This document shows positions 20,993 through 28,241 of a DNA stretch of 64,000 nt, one piece after another. The notes under the pieces are model-generated. The model was not told where the DNA came from. It did no database searches and saw nothing but the letters and a program-made list of their open reading frames with translations. The translations under genes were made by a program, and so were the position numbers. The stretch covers positions 333,327-397,326 of the forward strand of contig JADJEZ010000004.1 of NCBI GenBank assembly GCA_016708825.1, in the 5' to 3' direction. This DNA is from Betaproteobacteria bacterium (GTDB lineage Bacteria > Pseudomonadota > Gammaproteobacteria > Burkholderiales > Usitatibacteraceae). How positions within the stretch are numbered: position 1 is the first letter of the stretch; each line of letters opens with the position of its first letter.

Positions 20993-21181
20993 ATGAAATC
21001 CGTCGTCACGCTCGTCACGTTGATGCTCGCCGCCCTGGCGACCGCCGCCTGGGGCCACCCCGGTCACGGTGCGCAGGGTGAAACCCACCACCTGGTCGAT
21101 CTCCTGGCGCTGGCCGGAATCGCCGCGGTGTTCGGCTTCGCCTGGTCGGCCCGCAAGGGTGGAGGCAAGGACCATGACTGA
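20993..21181 (+). CDS. Small HupE-like periplasmic/membrane protein heading the hydrogenase operon
   Basis: A 62-residue protein: signal peptide (MKSVVTLVTLMLAALATAAWG), a His-rich mature start HPGHGAQGETHH, one membrane segment LLALAGIAAVFGFAW and a basic tail. The HPGHG start followed by a His-flanked hydrophobic helix resembles the beginning of HupE/UreJ nickel permeases, but the rest of HupE is missing. A strong GAGGAGG precedes ATG 20993, and the gene overlaps hoxK by eight bases, so it is translated with the hydrogenase. A role in nickel binding or in anchoring the hydrogenase is only a suggestion. Confidence 0.7.
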   Translation: MKSVVTLVTLMLAALATAAWGHPGHGAQGETHHLVDLLALAGIAAVFGFAWSARKGGGKDHD

Positions 21182-22259
21182 GACCTTCTACGACGTGCTC
21201 CGCCGCCAGGGCGTCACGCGGCGCAGCTTCATGAAGTTCTGCAGCCTCACGGCCGCCTCCCTCGGCCTGGGGCCCACGCTCGCGCCGCAGATCGCCCATG
21301 CGCTCGAGACCAAGCCGCGCACGCCCGTGCTCTGGCTGCACGGCCTGGAGTGCACCTGCTGCACCGAGAGCTTCATCCGCTCGGCGCACCCGCTCGCCAA
21401 GGACGTGATCCTCTCCATGATCTCGCTCGACTACGACGACACGATCATGGCCGCCGCCGGCCACCAGGCCGAGGCCGCGCTCGAGGAGGTGATGAAGAAG
21501 TACAAGGGCAACTACATCCTCGCCGTGGAGGGCAACCCGCCGCTCGGCAACGACGGGACCTTCTGCATCCCCGGCGGCAAGCCCTTCGTGGAGAAACTCA
21601 AGCACGTGGCCAAGGACGCCAAGGCGGTCATCGCCTGGGGCTCCTGCGCCTCCTGGGGCTGCGTGCAGGCCGCCAAGCCGAACCCGACCAATGCCGTGTC
21701 GATCGACAAGGTCATCACCGACAAGCCGATCATCAAGGTGCCCGGCTGCCCGCCGATCGCCGAGGTGATGAGCGCCGTGGTCACCTACGTGGTCGCCTTC
21801 GACCGCATCCCCGAGCTGGACCGCCAGGGGCGGCCGAAGATGTTCTACAGCCAGCGGATCCACGACAAGTGCTACCGCCGGCCGCACTTCGACGCCGGCC
21901 AGTTCGTCGAGAAATGGGACGACGAGGCCGCGAAGGCCGGCTACTGCCTCTACAAGATGGGCTGCAAGGGCCCGACCACCTACAACGCCTGTTCCACCAC
22001 GCGCTGGAACGAGGGCGTTTCCTTCCCGATCCAGTCCGGGCACGGCTGCATCGGCTGCTCCGAGGACGGGTTCTGGGACAAGGGCTCGTTCTACGACCGC
22101 CTCACCAGCATCCCCGCCTTCGGGGTGGAAGCCAACGCCGACACGGTGGGCCTGGTGGCCGCCGGTGTGGTCGGCGCGGCCGTCGTGGCGCATGCCGCGG
22201 TGACCGCCATCAAGGGAGCTTCCGAGAAGCGCGCGCCCACGAAGACTGAGGAGAAGTGA
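21174..22259 (+). CDS. hoxK: Membrane-bound [NiFe]-hydrogenase small subunit (group 1d, oxygen-tolerant type; HoxK/HupS)
   Basis: Electron-transfer subunit of the H2-uptake hydrogenase, exported folded with the large subunit by Tat (motif RRSFMK at residues 16-21). The proximal cluster has all six cysteines of the oxygen-tolerant [4Fe-3S] type: C60, C62, C63 (ECTCC), C158 and C163 (GSCASWGC) and C192 (PGCPP). These are the mature HoxK positions 17, 19, 20, 115, 120 and 149 shifted by 43. Cysteines for the medial and distal clusters follow (CIGCSEDGFWDKGSFYDR). A C-terminal membrane anchor (VGLVAAGVVGAAVVAHAAV) places the complex at the periplasmic face. 361 residues, close to Ralstonia HoxK. 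Upstream gene overlaps. Confidence 0.97.
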   Translation: MTETFYDVLRRQGVTRRSFMKFCSLTAASLGLGPTLAPQIAHALETKPRTPVLWLHGLECTCCTESFIRSAHPLAKDVILSMISLDYDDTIMAAAGHQAEAALEEVMKKYKGNYILAVEGNPPLGNDGTFCIPGGKPFVEKLKHVAKDAKAVIAWGSCASWGCVQAAKPNPTNAVSIDKVITDKPIIKVPGCPPIAEVMSAVVTYVVAFDRIPELDRQGRPKMFYSQRIHDKCYRRPHFDAGQFVEKWDDEAAKAGYCLYKMGCKGPTTYNACSTTRWNEGVSFPIQSGHGCIGCSEDGFWDKGSFYDRLTSIPAFGVEANADTVGLVAAGVVGAAVVAHAAVTAIKGASEKRAPTKTEEK

Positions 22260-22261
22260 TC

Positions 22262-24057
22262 ATGGCCGTCATCGAGACCCAAGGCTTCAAGCTCGACAAC
22301 AGCGGAAAGCGGGTCGTCGTCGACCCGATCACCCGGATCGAGGGCCACCTCAGAGTCGAGGTGAACCTCAACGCGAAGAACGTGATCACCAACGCCGTCT
22401 CCACGGGGACCATGTGGCGCGGCCTGGAGGTGATCCTGAAGGGCCGCGACCCGAGGGACGCCTGGGCGTTCGTGGAGCGCATCTGCGGCGTCTGCACGGG
22501 CGTGCATGCGCTCGCGAGCGTGCGCTCCGTCGAGGACGCGCTCGCGATCCAGATCCCGGACAACGCGAACATCATCAGGAACCTGATGCACTCGACGCTC
22601 TACGCGCAGGACCACCTGGTGCACTTCTACCACCTGCACGCGCTCGACTGGGTGGACGTGGTCTCGGCGCTGAAGGCCGACCCGAAGAAGACTTCCGAGC
22701 TCGCGCAGTCGATCTCGAAGTGGCCGAATTCCTCTCCGGGCTACTACCGCGACCTCGCCGCGCGCCTCACGAAGTTCGTGGAGTCGGGCCAGCTCGGCCC
22801 CTTCCGCAACGGCTACTGGGGCCACCCCGACTACAAGCTGCCCCCGGAAGCCAACCTCATGGCCGTGGGCCACTACCTCGAGGCGCTCGACTTCCAGAAG
22901 GAGATCGTGAAGATCCAGACGATCTTCGGCGGCAAGAACCCGCACCCGAACTGGATGGTGGGCGGGGTGCCGTGCTCGATCAACGTCGACCGCGCGGGCG
23001 CGGTGGGCGCGGTCAACATGGAACGGCTCAACATGGTCGGCAAGATCATCGACGACACGATCGACTTCATCGACAACGTCTACATCCCGGACCTGCTCGC
23101 GATCGCCTCGTTCTACAAGCACTGGGGCGCGATCGGCGGCGGGCTCTCGAGCACCAACATCCTGTGCTACGGCGAGTTCCCGGACATCGCCAACGACCAG
23201 TCGAACAAGTCGCTCCTCATGCCGCGCGGGGCGATCCTCGGAGGCGATCTCAAGAACATCCATGCGGTCGATCTCAAGGACCCGGCCATGATCCAGGAGT
23301 TCGTGAACCACTCCTGGTACAAGTACGCCGACGAGTCGAAGGGCCTGCACCCCTTCGACGGCGTGACCGACCCCAACTTCGTGCTGGGCGCCGGGACCAA
23401 GGGGGCTCGAAGACCGACGTGAAGGAGTTCGACGAGAGCGCCAAGTACTCGTGGGTGAAGAGCCCGCGCTACAAGGGCCAGCCGGTGGAAGTGGGCCCGC
23501 TCGCCCGCTACATCGTCGGCTACGCCATGGGCAACCCGGAGTTCAAGGAGCCCGTGGACATGGTGCTGAAGAAGTTGGACGTCCCCATCGCCGCGCTCTT
23601 CTCCACGCTCGGCCGCACGGCCGCGCGCGGGCTGGAGGCCTCCTGGGCCGCGCACAAGATGAAGCACTTCTACGGAAAGCTCATGGCCAACATCAAGGCC
23701 GGCAAGCTCGACACCGCGAACGTGGAGAAGTGGGAACCCGCCACCTGGCCGAAGGAGGCCAAGGGCGTGGGCTACTGCGAGGCCCCGCGCGGCGCGCTCG
23801 GCCACTGGATCCGCATCAAGGACACGAAGATCGACAACTACCAGTGCATCGTGCCCACCACGTGGAACGCGGGCCCGCGCGACGGGAAGAACCAGATCGG
23901 CGCCTACGAGGCCTCGCTCATGAACACGGCGATGGCCAATCCCGAGCACCCGCTGGAGATCCTGCGCACGATCCACAGCTTCGACCCGTGCCTCGCCTGC
24001 GCCACGCACGTCATCTCGCCGGAAGGCGAGGAGATCACCCGCGTGCAGGTGCGTTAA
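22262..24057 (+). CDS. hoxG: [NiFe]-hydrogenase large subunit (HoxG/HupL), one frameshift
   Basis: Carries the Ni-Fe(CN)2CO active site that splits H2. The N-terminal motif RICGVCTG (C75, C78) and the C-terminal DPCLACATH supply the four cysteine ligands. The 15-residue tail after the last His (VISPEGEEITRVQVR) is the extension removed by HoxM after nickel insertion. The frame breaks near 23403 in AAGGGGGCTCG; one added G gives a continuous protein of about 598 residues. A working hydrogenase is expected, so this is probably a sequence error. The gene lies 2 bases after hoxK and 12 before hoxZ. Confidence 0.95.
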
Positions 24058-24069
24058 CCGGAGACCGCC

Positions 24070-24759
24070 ATGTCCGTTGAAGGCAAGAACCTCAAGTTCC
24101 CCGCCTACGTGTGGGAGGCGCCGGTAAGGCTCTGGCACTGGCTGATGGCCCTCGCCATGGTGGTTCTCATGGTGACGGGGTATTTCATCGGCTCGCCGCT
24201 GCCCTCGGTTCCCGGGGAGGCGATCGACAGCTACCTGATGGGCTACATCCGCTTCGCCCACTTCGCGGCGGCCTACGTGTTCGCGCTGTCCTTCCTCTTC
24301 CGCGTCTACTGGGCGATCGTCGGCAACCAGCACGCGCGCGAGATCTTCCTCGTGCCCGTCTATATGCTGAGCCCCACGTGGTGGCGCGGCTTCTTCCGGG
24401 TGCTGGGGCACTACCTCTTCATCCGGCCGAAGAACGACTGGCACCTCGGGCACAACCAGCTCGCGATGGCGGCGATGTTCGGCATGTACGTGCTGGGCAC
24501 GGTCTTCATGATCGTCACGGGCTTCGCGCTGTACGGGGAGGGGACGGGAATGGGGACGTGGCAGTACAGCCTCTTCTCGTCGTGGGTGATCCCGCTCTTC
24601 GGGCAGAGCCAGGACGTGCACACCTGGCACCACTTCGGCATGTGGTACCTCATCTGGTTCACGATGGTGCATCTCTACTTCGTCATCCGCGAGGACATCA
24701 CCTCCGGGCTCACCGTGGTCTCCAGCATGATCAGCGGCTGGCGCGACGTGAAGAACTGA
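24070..24759 (+). CDS. hoxZ: Hydrogenase b-type cytochrome subunit (HoxZ/HupC)
   Basis: A 229-residue di-haem cytochrome b with four membrane segments that accepts electrons from HoxK and passes them to quinone. Visible features are YVWEAPVRLWHWLMALAMVV, GYIRFAHFAAAYVF, WHLGHNQLAMAAMFGMYVLG and HTWHHFGMWYLIWFTMVHLYF, whose histidines include the expected haem ligands. It completes the H2-to-quinone chain. The gene is in tight succession with hoxG and the next regulator gene. Confidence 0.94.
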   Translation: MSVEGKNLKFPAYVWEAPVRLWHWLMALAMVVLMVTGYFIGSPLPSVPGEAIDSYLMGYIRFAHFAAAYVFALSFLFRVYWAIVGNQHAREIFLVPVYMLSPTWWRGFFRVLGHYLFIRPKNDWHLGHNQLAMAAMFGMYVLGTVFMIVTGFALYGEGTGMGTWQYSLFSSWVIPLFGQSQDVHTWHHFGMWYLIWFTMVHLYFVIREDITSGLTVVSSMISGWRDVKN

Positions 24760-24762
24760 GCG

Positions 24763-25101
24763 ATGACGACCTTGCTTGCGATGGGAAGGGGAGTGTCGGC
24801 GGCCGTCCCGGTGCGAGCCCGCGCAGCCGGGCCCGGGAGGCCGCGCGCGCGCCGTGAACCGGTGCATCCGGGTTACTTCCTCGATTCGCGCTACCTGAAG
24901 CCCCTGAAGCTCACCCAGTTGGCCCTCGCCGAGGAGCTGGGGATATCGCGGCGCAGGGTGAACGAGCTGATCCGCGGCAAGCGGGGCGTGAGCCCCGATA
25001 CCGCCGTGCGGCTCGCGGCCTACTTCCGCACCGAGCCCGAGTTCTGGATGCAGCTGCAGATGGCCTGGGACGTCCACCAGGCGATGAAGGCGCTCAAGTA
25101 G
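24763..25101 (+). CDS. HigA/VapI-like helix-turn-helix protein inside the hydrogenase operon
   Basis: A 112-residue protein. Residues about 33-105 match HigA-type antitoxin regulators: VHPGYFLDSRYLKPLKLTQL, the HTH ALAEELGISRRRVNELIRGK and RGVSPDTAVRLAAYFRTEPE then FWMQLQMAWDV. The first 30 residues, rich in Arg and Ala, are unusual and the true start may be downstream. No higB toxin gene lies beside it. It begins 3 bases after the hoxZ stop and is followed by a terminator, so it is the last gene of the structural operon. It could regulate the hydrogenase promoters, but that is inference. Confidence 0.75.
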   Translation: MTTLLAMGRGVSAAVPVRARAAGPGRPRARREPVHPGYFLDSRYLKPLKLTQLALAEELGISRRRVNELIRGKRGVSPDTAVRLAAYFRTEPEFWMQLQMAWDVHQAMKALK

Positions 25102-25123
25102 GCGGGTGGTCCCCGGACGTGGC

Positions 25124-25160
25124 GCCGGCCGTCTCCCCATGGCCGGCTCCCTGTATTTTT
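25124..25160 (+). terminator. Rho-independent terminator after the hydrogenase structural operon
   Basis: The 7-base arms GCCGGCC and GGCCGGC enclose a ten-base loop and are followed by a T-rich stretch ending TATTTTT. It lies 23 bases after the stop of the HigA-like gene and before the separate promoter region of hoxM. It splits the hydrogenase locus into two transcription units. Confidence 0.7.
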
Positions 25161-25179
25161 CCTTGACCTGATGGCTTGC

Positions 25180-25193
25180 TTGACCCGCATCAA
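25180..25193 (+). promoter_or_regulatory. FNR/CRP-family binding site upstream of the maturation operon
   Basis: TTGACCCGCATCAA, a TTGAC-N4-ATCAA dyad that matches the FNR/Anr consensus in all but one position. It is 72 bases before the hoxM start, nearly the same distance as the site before the structural operon (68). Joint low-oxygen activation of both operons is inferred. Confidence 0.6.
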
Positions 25194-25227
25194 GGGCGCG
25201 GTTTCCCATCGCGCGAAGATGGTCGCG

Positions 25228-25248
25228 TTGTAACTGCAAACGTTACAA
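25228..25248 (+). promoter_or_regulatory. Second GTAAC-N7-GTTAC inverted repeat, just before hoxM
   Basis: Perfect 7-base arms TTGTAAC and GTTACAA with a seven-base spacer (TGCAAAC). The core equals the site at 20869-20885. It ends 16 bases before ATG 25265, over the expected transcription start or leader, a position typical of a repressor operator. The spacers differ in sequence, so the arms are what is conserved. Confidence 0.55.
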
Positions 25249-25264
25249 GGCGAATGCCGTGGCG

Positions 25265-25882
25265 ATGGACATCCTGGTGCTGGGAATTGGCAACGTGCTC
25301 TGGGCCGACGAGGGTTTCGGCGTGCGCGCCGTGGCTGCCCTGAACGGCGGCTGGCGCTTTCCCGAGTCCGTCACCCTGATGGACGGCGGCACCCAGGGCC
25401 TCTACCTCCTGCCTCACGTGCAGGCCGCGCGGCGGCTCCTCGTCTTCGACGCCATCGACTACGGCCTCGAGCCGGGCACGCTGCAGGTGATTCGCGACGG
25501 CGACATCCCCGCCTACCTGGGCATCGGCAAGATGAGCCTGCACCAGTCGAGTTTCCAGGAAGTGCTCTCGCTCGCGCAGCTCTCCGGCCGCTCGCCGGAG
25601 CGTGCCGTGCTGGTGGGCGTGCAGCCCGCCGTCCTCATGGACTACGGCGGGAGCCTCACGGAAGTCGTGCGCGCCCGCCTTCCCGAGGCGCTTCGCATCG
25701 GCCTGGAAACGCTCACCGCGTGGGGCGCTCCCGGCGTGCCGCGCGAAGGCGAGCGCGAGGAAGCGCTCTTCGACCCGAGCCTCGCCATGGACCGCTACGA
25801 AAGCGGCCGCCCGAGCGCGGAGGCGGCCTGCCGCCTGGGCGATGCGCGCGTGCTGGCGATGCGCGCCGAAGGCGAGGGCTGA
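25265..25882 (+). CDS. hoxM: Hydrogenase maturation endopeptidase (HoxM/HupD/HyaD)
   Basis: A 205-residue protease that removes the C-terminal tail of HoxG once nickel is in place. Starting at ATG 25265 (MDILVLGIGN) gives the nickel-sensing residues E16, D62 and H93 at exactly the positions known from HybD, which favours this start over GTG 25259. Motifs are WADEGFGVRAV and LLVFDAIDYG. It is the first gene of the second hydrogenase operon, behind an FNR-type site and the GTAAC-N7-GTTAC dyad. Confidence 0.94.
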   Translation: MDILVLGIGNVLWADEGFGVRAVAALNGGWRFPESVTLMDGGTQGLYLLPHVQAARRLLVFDAIDYGLEPGTLQVIRDGDIPAYLGIGKMSLHQSSFQEVLSLAQLSGRSPERAVLVGVQPAVLMDYGGSLTEVVRARLPEALRIGLETLTAWGAPGVPREGEREEALFDPSLAMDRYESGRPSAEAACRLGDARVLAMRAEGEG

Positions 25883-25886
25883 GGCC

Positions 25887-26201
25887 ATGTGCATCGCCAT
25901 CCCGATGCAGGTCGTCGAGCCCCTGGGAGACACGGCCTGGTGCACCGGCCGCGAGGGCAGGAAGTTGATCGACCTCGCGCTGGTCGGCCCGCAGCCCGAA
26001 GGCGCCTGGCTCCTCACCTTTCTCGGAGCGGCCCGCGAGGTGATCACCGCCCGGGCCGCGACGGACATCGACCGCGCACTCGACGCGCTGGCCGCGGTGC
26101 TCGCCGGCGACACGGCGGGAATCGACGAAGCCTTCGCCGACCTGATCTCCCGCACGCCCGAGCTTCCCGAACACCTTCGTCCCAAGGAGAGCCTGCCATG
26201 A
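25887..26201 (+). CDS. hoxL: HypC-family chaperone HoxL/HupF
   Basis: A 104-residue member of the HypC/HupF family. The N-terminal MCIAIPMQVVE keeps the essential Cys2 used to hold the Fe(CN)2CO unit and to bind the large-subunit precursor. It is longer than HypC, with a C-terminal extension ending HLRPKESLP, as in HupF/HoxL. In R. eutropha HoxL is needed specifically for the oxygen-tolerant hydrogenase. Overlaps hoxO by four bases. Confidence 0.92.
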   Translation: MCIAIPMQVVEPLGDTAWCTGREGRKLIDLALVGPQPEGAWLLTFLGAAREVITARAATDIDRALDALAAVLAGDTAGIDEAFADLISRTPELPEHLRPKESLP

Positions 26202-26653
26202 CACCCCTCGCGCGCCCGGCCATCGCGGAACCGCCCCTCGTCACGCGACTGGTGGAGCAGGAGGGCGCGGTGCGCCTCGACGAGGAAGGCTTCGAGGCCT
26301 TCGTCGCCTCGCCCGGAGAAGCCGTGCTCTTCTTCACCGCGGACCCGGCGCGCTTTCGCGAGGTGGCCGACCTCGCCGTGATCCTCCCGGAAATCCGCGC
26401 CGCCGCCGTGCGCACTTTCCGCATCGGCGTGCTGCCGCCTGCGCTCGCCGACGCGAAGGCCGCGACCTGGGGCGTGCGCCGCTGGCCCGCGCTCGTGTTC
26501 CTGCGCGCCGGCGGCTGGCTCGGCAACATCGAGGCGCTGCGCGACTGGTCCGAATACCTCTCGCTCGCCAATGCGCTGCTCGCGGCCGAGACCCGCCCGC
26601 TTCCCCCGAAAGTGATTCCCGTTGCCGCCGCCGGCACACCCTCCTGCGCCTGA
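26198..26653 (+). CDS. hoxO: HyaE-family Tat-proofreading chaperone HoxO/HupG
   Basis: A 151-residue thioredoxin-fold protein without the redox CxxC motif, as expected for HyaE/HupG/HoxO. Core strands are EAVLFFTADPARFREVADL and WGVRRWPALVFLRAGGWLG. In related systems it binds the Tat signal of the small subunit and guards it until the iron-sulfur clusters are complete. It overlaps hoxL (ATGA) and stands 15 bases before hoxQ. Confidence 0.88.
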   Translation: MTPLARPAIAEPPLVTRLVEQEGAVRLDEEGFEAFVASPGEAVLFFTADPARFREVADLAVILPEIRAAAVRTFRIGVLPPALADAKAATWGVRRWPALVFLRAGGWLGNIEALRDWSEYLSLANALLAAETRPLPPKVIPVAAAGTPSCA

Positions 26654-26668
26654 AAGTCGAGAGCCTCC

Positions 26669-27535
26669 ATGAAAGACTTCCCCATCCCCGTCGTAGCGTT
26701 CGGTCCCGGCTCCCAGCCCGAGGAGGACGCGGGCCTCGAATTCCTGCCGATGCCCAAGGCGGAGCCGCTCGCCACCCCCATCCCGCCCGAGGACGCCGCG
26801 CCCGCGGAACTTGCCGCCGCAGCGGACGTGGTCGAGCAGCTCATGGAATCGATGCGACGCCACCATCCGGGCCGGCCCGGTGCGCCGCGCTTCTCGCTCA
26901 AGGCGATGTCGCCCGGAGCCCTTCGGGCGCTCAACGAAAGCCTGGGGCAGGGCGAGGTGAGCGCGACGATCGCCTCGGGCAACGGCGTTCCCGGCTGGCG
27001 CGTGCAGGAGACGGCCTTCGCGGGCGTCTGGCGCGTGCAGCGCGACGACGGCCACGGTCACCTGGCCGAGGACATCCTGGAAGCCGACGACATGCCCTCC
27101 GTGGTGAAGGAGGCGGCCGCGCAGGCGAACGGCGCGCGCCTGGACCCGGCGAAGCTGCCCGAGGGCGTGATCAACGCGCCTTCCATCGTGGCCGAGCTTC
27201 GCCACCACGCGAACGCCTTCCGGCCGGGGCGGGTCGCCCACGTGGTGAACCTGTCGCTCCTGCCGTTCTCCGCCGCCGACCACGAAGGCCTCGACGCGAT
27301 GCTGGGCGTGGGCCCGGTGGCGATCCTCTCGCGCGGGTTCGGCAACTGCCGCATCGCCTCCACCCAGGCGCGCGGCGTCTGGCGGGTGCGCTACTTCAAC
27401 TCCATGAGCACGCTCATCCTCGACACCCTCGAGGTCGTCGACATCCCCGAGGCGGCCCGCGCGGCTCCCGAGGACTTCGCCGACAGCCTCGATCGCCTGG
27501 GCGATCTCCTCGGGTGGCTGCGCGAGGACGCCTGA
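26669..27535 (+). CDS. hoxQ: Hydrogenase expression/formation protein HoxQ/HupH/HyaF
   Basis: A 288-residue HupH/HyaF protein that works with HoxO on the small subunit precursor during cluster assembly. Characteristic stretches are the N-terminal proline-rich lead, LNESLGQGEVSATI, VQETAFAGVWRVQ, VVNLSLLPFSAADHEGLD and VRYFNSMSTLILDTLEVVDI. Cytoplasmic. Its stop directly abuts the hoxR start (TGA then ATG). Confidence 0.92.
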   Translation: MKDFPIPVVAFGPGSQPEEDAGLEFLPMPKAEPLATPIPPEDAAPAELAAAADVVEQLMESMRRHHPGRPGAPRFSLKAMSPGALRALNESLGQGEVSATIASGNGVPGWRVQETAFAGVWRVQRDDGHGHLAEDILEADDMPSVVKEAAAQANGARLDPAKLPEGVINAPSIVAELRHHANAFRPGRVAHVVNLSLLPFSAADHEGLDAMLGVGPVAILSRGFGNCRIASTQARGVWRVRYFNSMSTLILDTLEVVDIPEAARAAPEDFADSLDRLGDLLGWLREDA

Positions 27536-27730
27536 ATGCCCTCCGCCTCCGCCCCGCCGCGCACCCGCCGCTACGAGTGCGGCGTGTGCTGGGCCGTCTA
27601 CGATCCCGCCGCGGGCGACGCGCTGTGGCAGGTCGAGCCCGGCACGCCCTTCGAGGCGCTGCCGGAGCACTGGAGCTGCCCGAACTGCGCCGCCGAACGC
27701 AGGACCTTCCTGGTGCTGGACGATGACTGA
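27536..27730 (+). CDS. hoxR: Rubredoxin HoxR/HupI
   Basis: A 64-residue rubredoxin with iron ligands C15, C18, C48 and C51 in ECGVCWAVYDPAAGD and WSCPNCAAERRTF. In R. eutropha HoxR supports synthesis of the special proximal cluster of the oxygen-tolerant hydrogenase. It overlaps hoxT by eight bases, so all three accessory proteins are translated together. Confidence 0.94.
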   Translation: MPSASAPPRTRRYECGVCWAVYDPAAGDALWQVEPGTPFEALPEHWSCPNCAAERRTFLVLDDD

Positions 27731-28241
27731 GTCGCGCACCACCCATCCCGCGCCGCGCCTCGAGGCGGCCTTCACGCACATCTGGAAGACGCGCATGGCG
27801 GGCCTGCCGTTTCTCAATGCCGCGCTCGGCGTGGCGGCGGTGGGATTCCGGCCCTGGCAGGGCGAGTGGCTGGGCGCCCTGGTCACGCCATGGTCGGTGA
27901 ATCTCGTGCTCATGCCCGGCGAAGGCGCCTGGCCCGCTCTGCCCGCGGGCGGCGAACGCCTGGTTGCTTTCCCCGCCGGGAACTTCCGCTTCATCGCCGG
28001 CGCGGACGAGTCCCTGGGCGAATACCACGCCTGCTCGCTCTTCTCGCCGGCCTCGCAGTTCGCGGACCACGACACGGCAGTCGCGACCGCCGAGGCCGCG
28101 CTCGTCGCGCTCTTCGACGCGGCCCACGCGCCCGGCGCCGACGGCTACCAGCCTTCGCAGGTGGATCGGCCCGCGCAGGTGACGAAGCGCGACTTCTTGC
28201 GCGGCCGGATCTCCGGAACGGGCCATGGCGATCGAGGGTGA
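27723..28241 (+). CDS. hoxT: [NiFe]-hydrogenase assembly chaperone HoxT/HupJ (HybE family)
   Basis: A 172-residue HybE-type chaperone thought to bind the hydrogenase precursor before Tat export. The family pattern is visible in LEAAFTHIWKTRMAGLPFLN, GVAAVGFRPWQGEWLGALVT, PWSVNLVLMPG and YHACSLFSPASQFADHDTA. The C-terminus ends KRDFLRGRISG, resembling the signal-like tail of HupJ. Start overlaps hoxR, and the end overlaps hoxV by 17 bases. Confidence 0.9.
   Translation: MTESRTTHPAPRLEAAFTHIWKTRMAGLPFLNAALGVAAVGFRPWQGEWLGALVTPWSVNLVLMPGEGAWPALPAGGERLVAFPAGNFRFIAGADESLGEYHACSLFSPASQFADHDTAVATAEAALVALFDAAHAPGADGYQPSQVDRPAQVTKRDFLRGRISGTGHGDRG

Noticed and set aside
23395..23420. Programmed ribosomal frameshift in hoxG
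   Set aside because: No slippery heptamer with a following structure typical for it, and similar breaks occur in many unrelated genes; an indel error is simpler.
24763..25101. Complete HigBA toxin-antitoxin system
   Set aside because: No RelE-like toxin frame adjacent on either strand.
25165..25200. Sigma-54 promoter before hoxM (ATGGCTTGCTTGAC)
   Set aside because: GG and GC elements are not at the required distance of about ten bases.
25190..28075. 961-codon minus-strand frame over hoxM to hoxT
   Set aside because: Antisense to six recognised hydrogenase genes; no family features.
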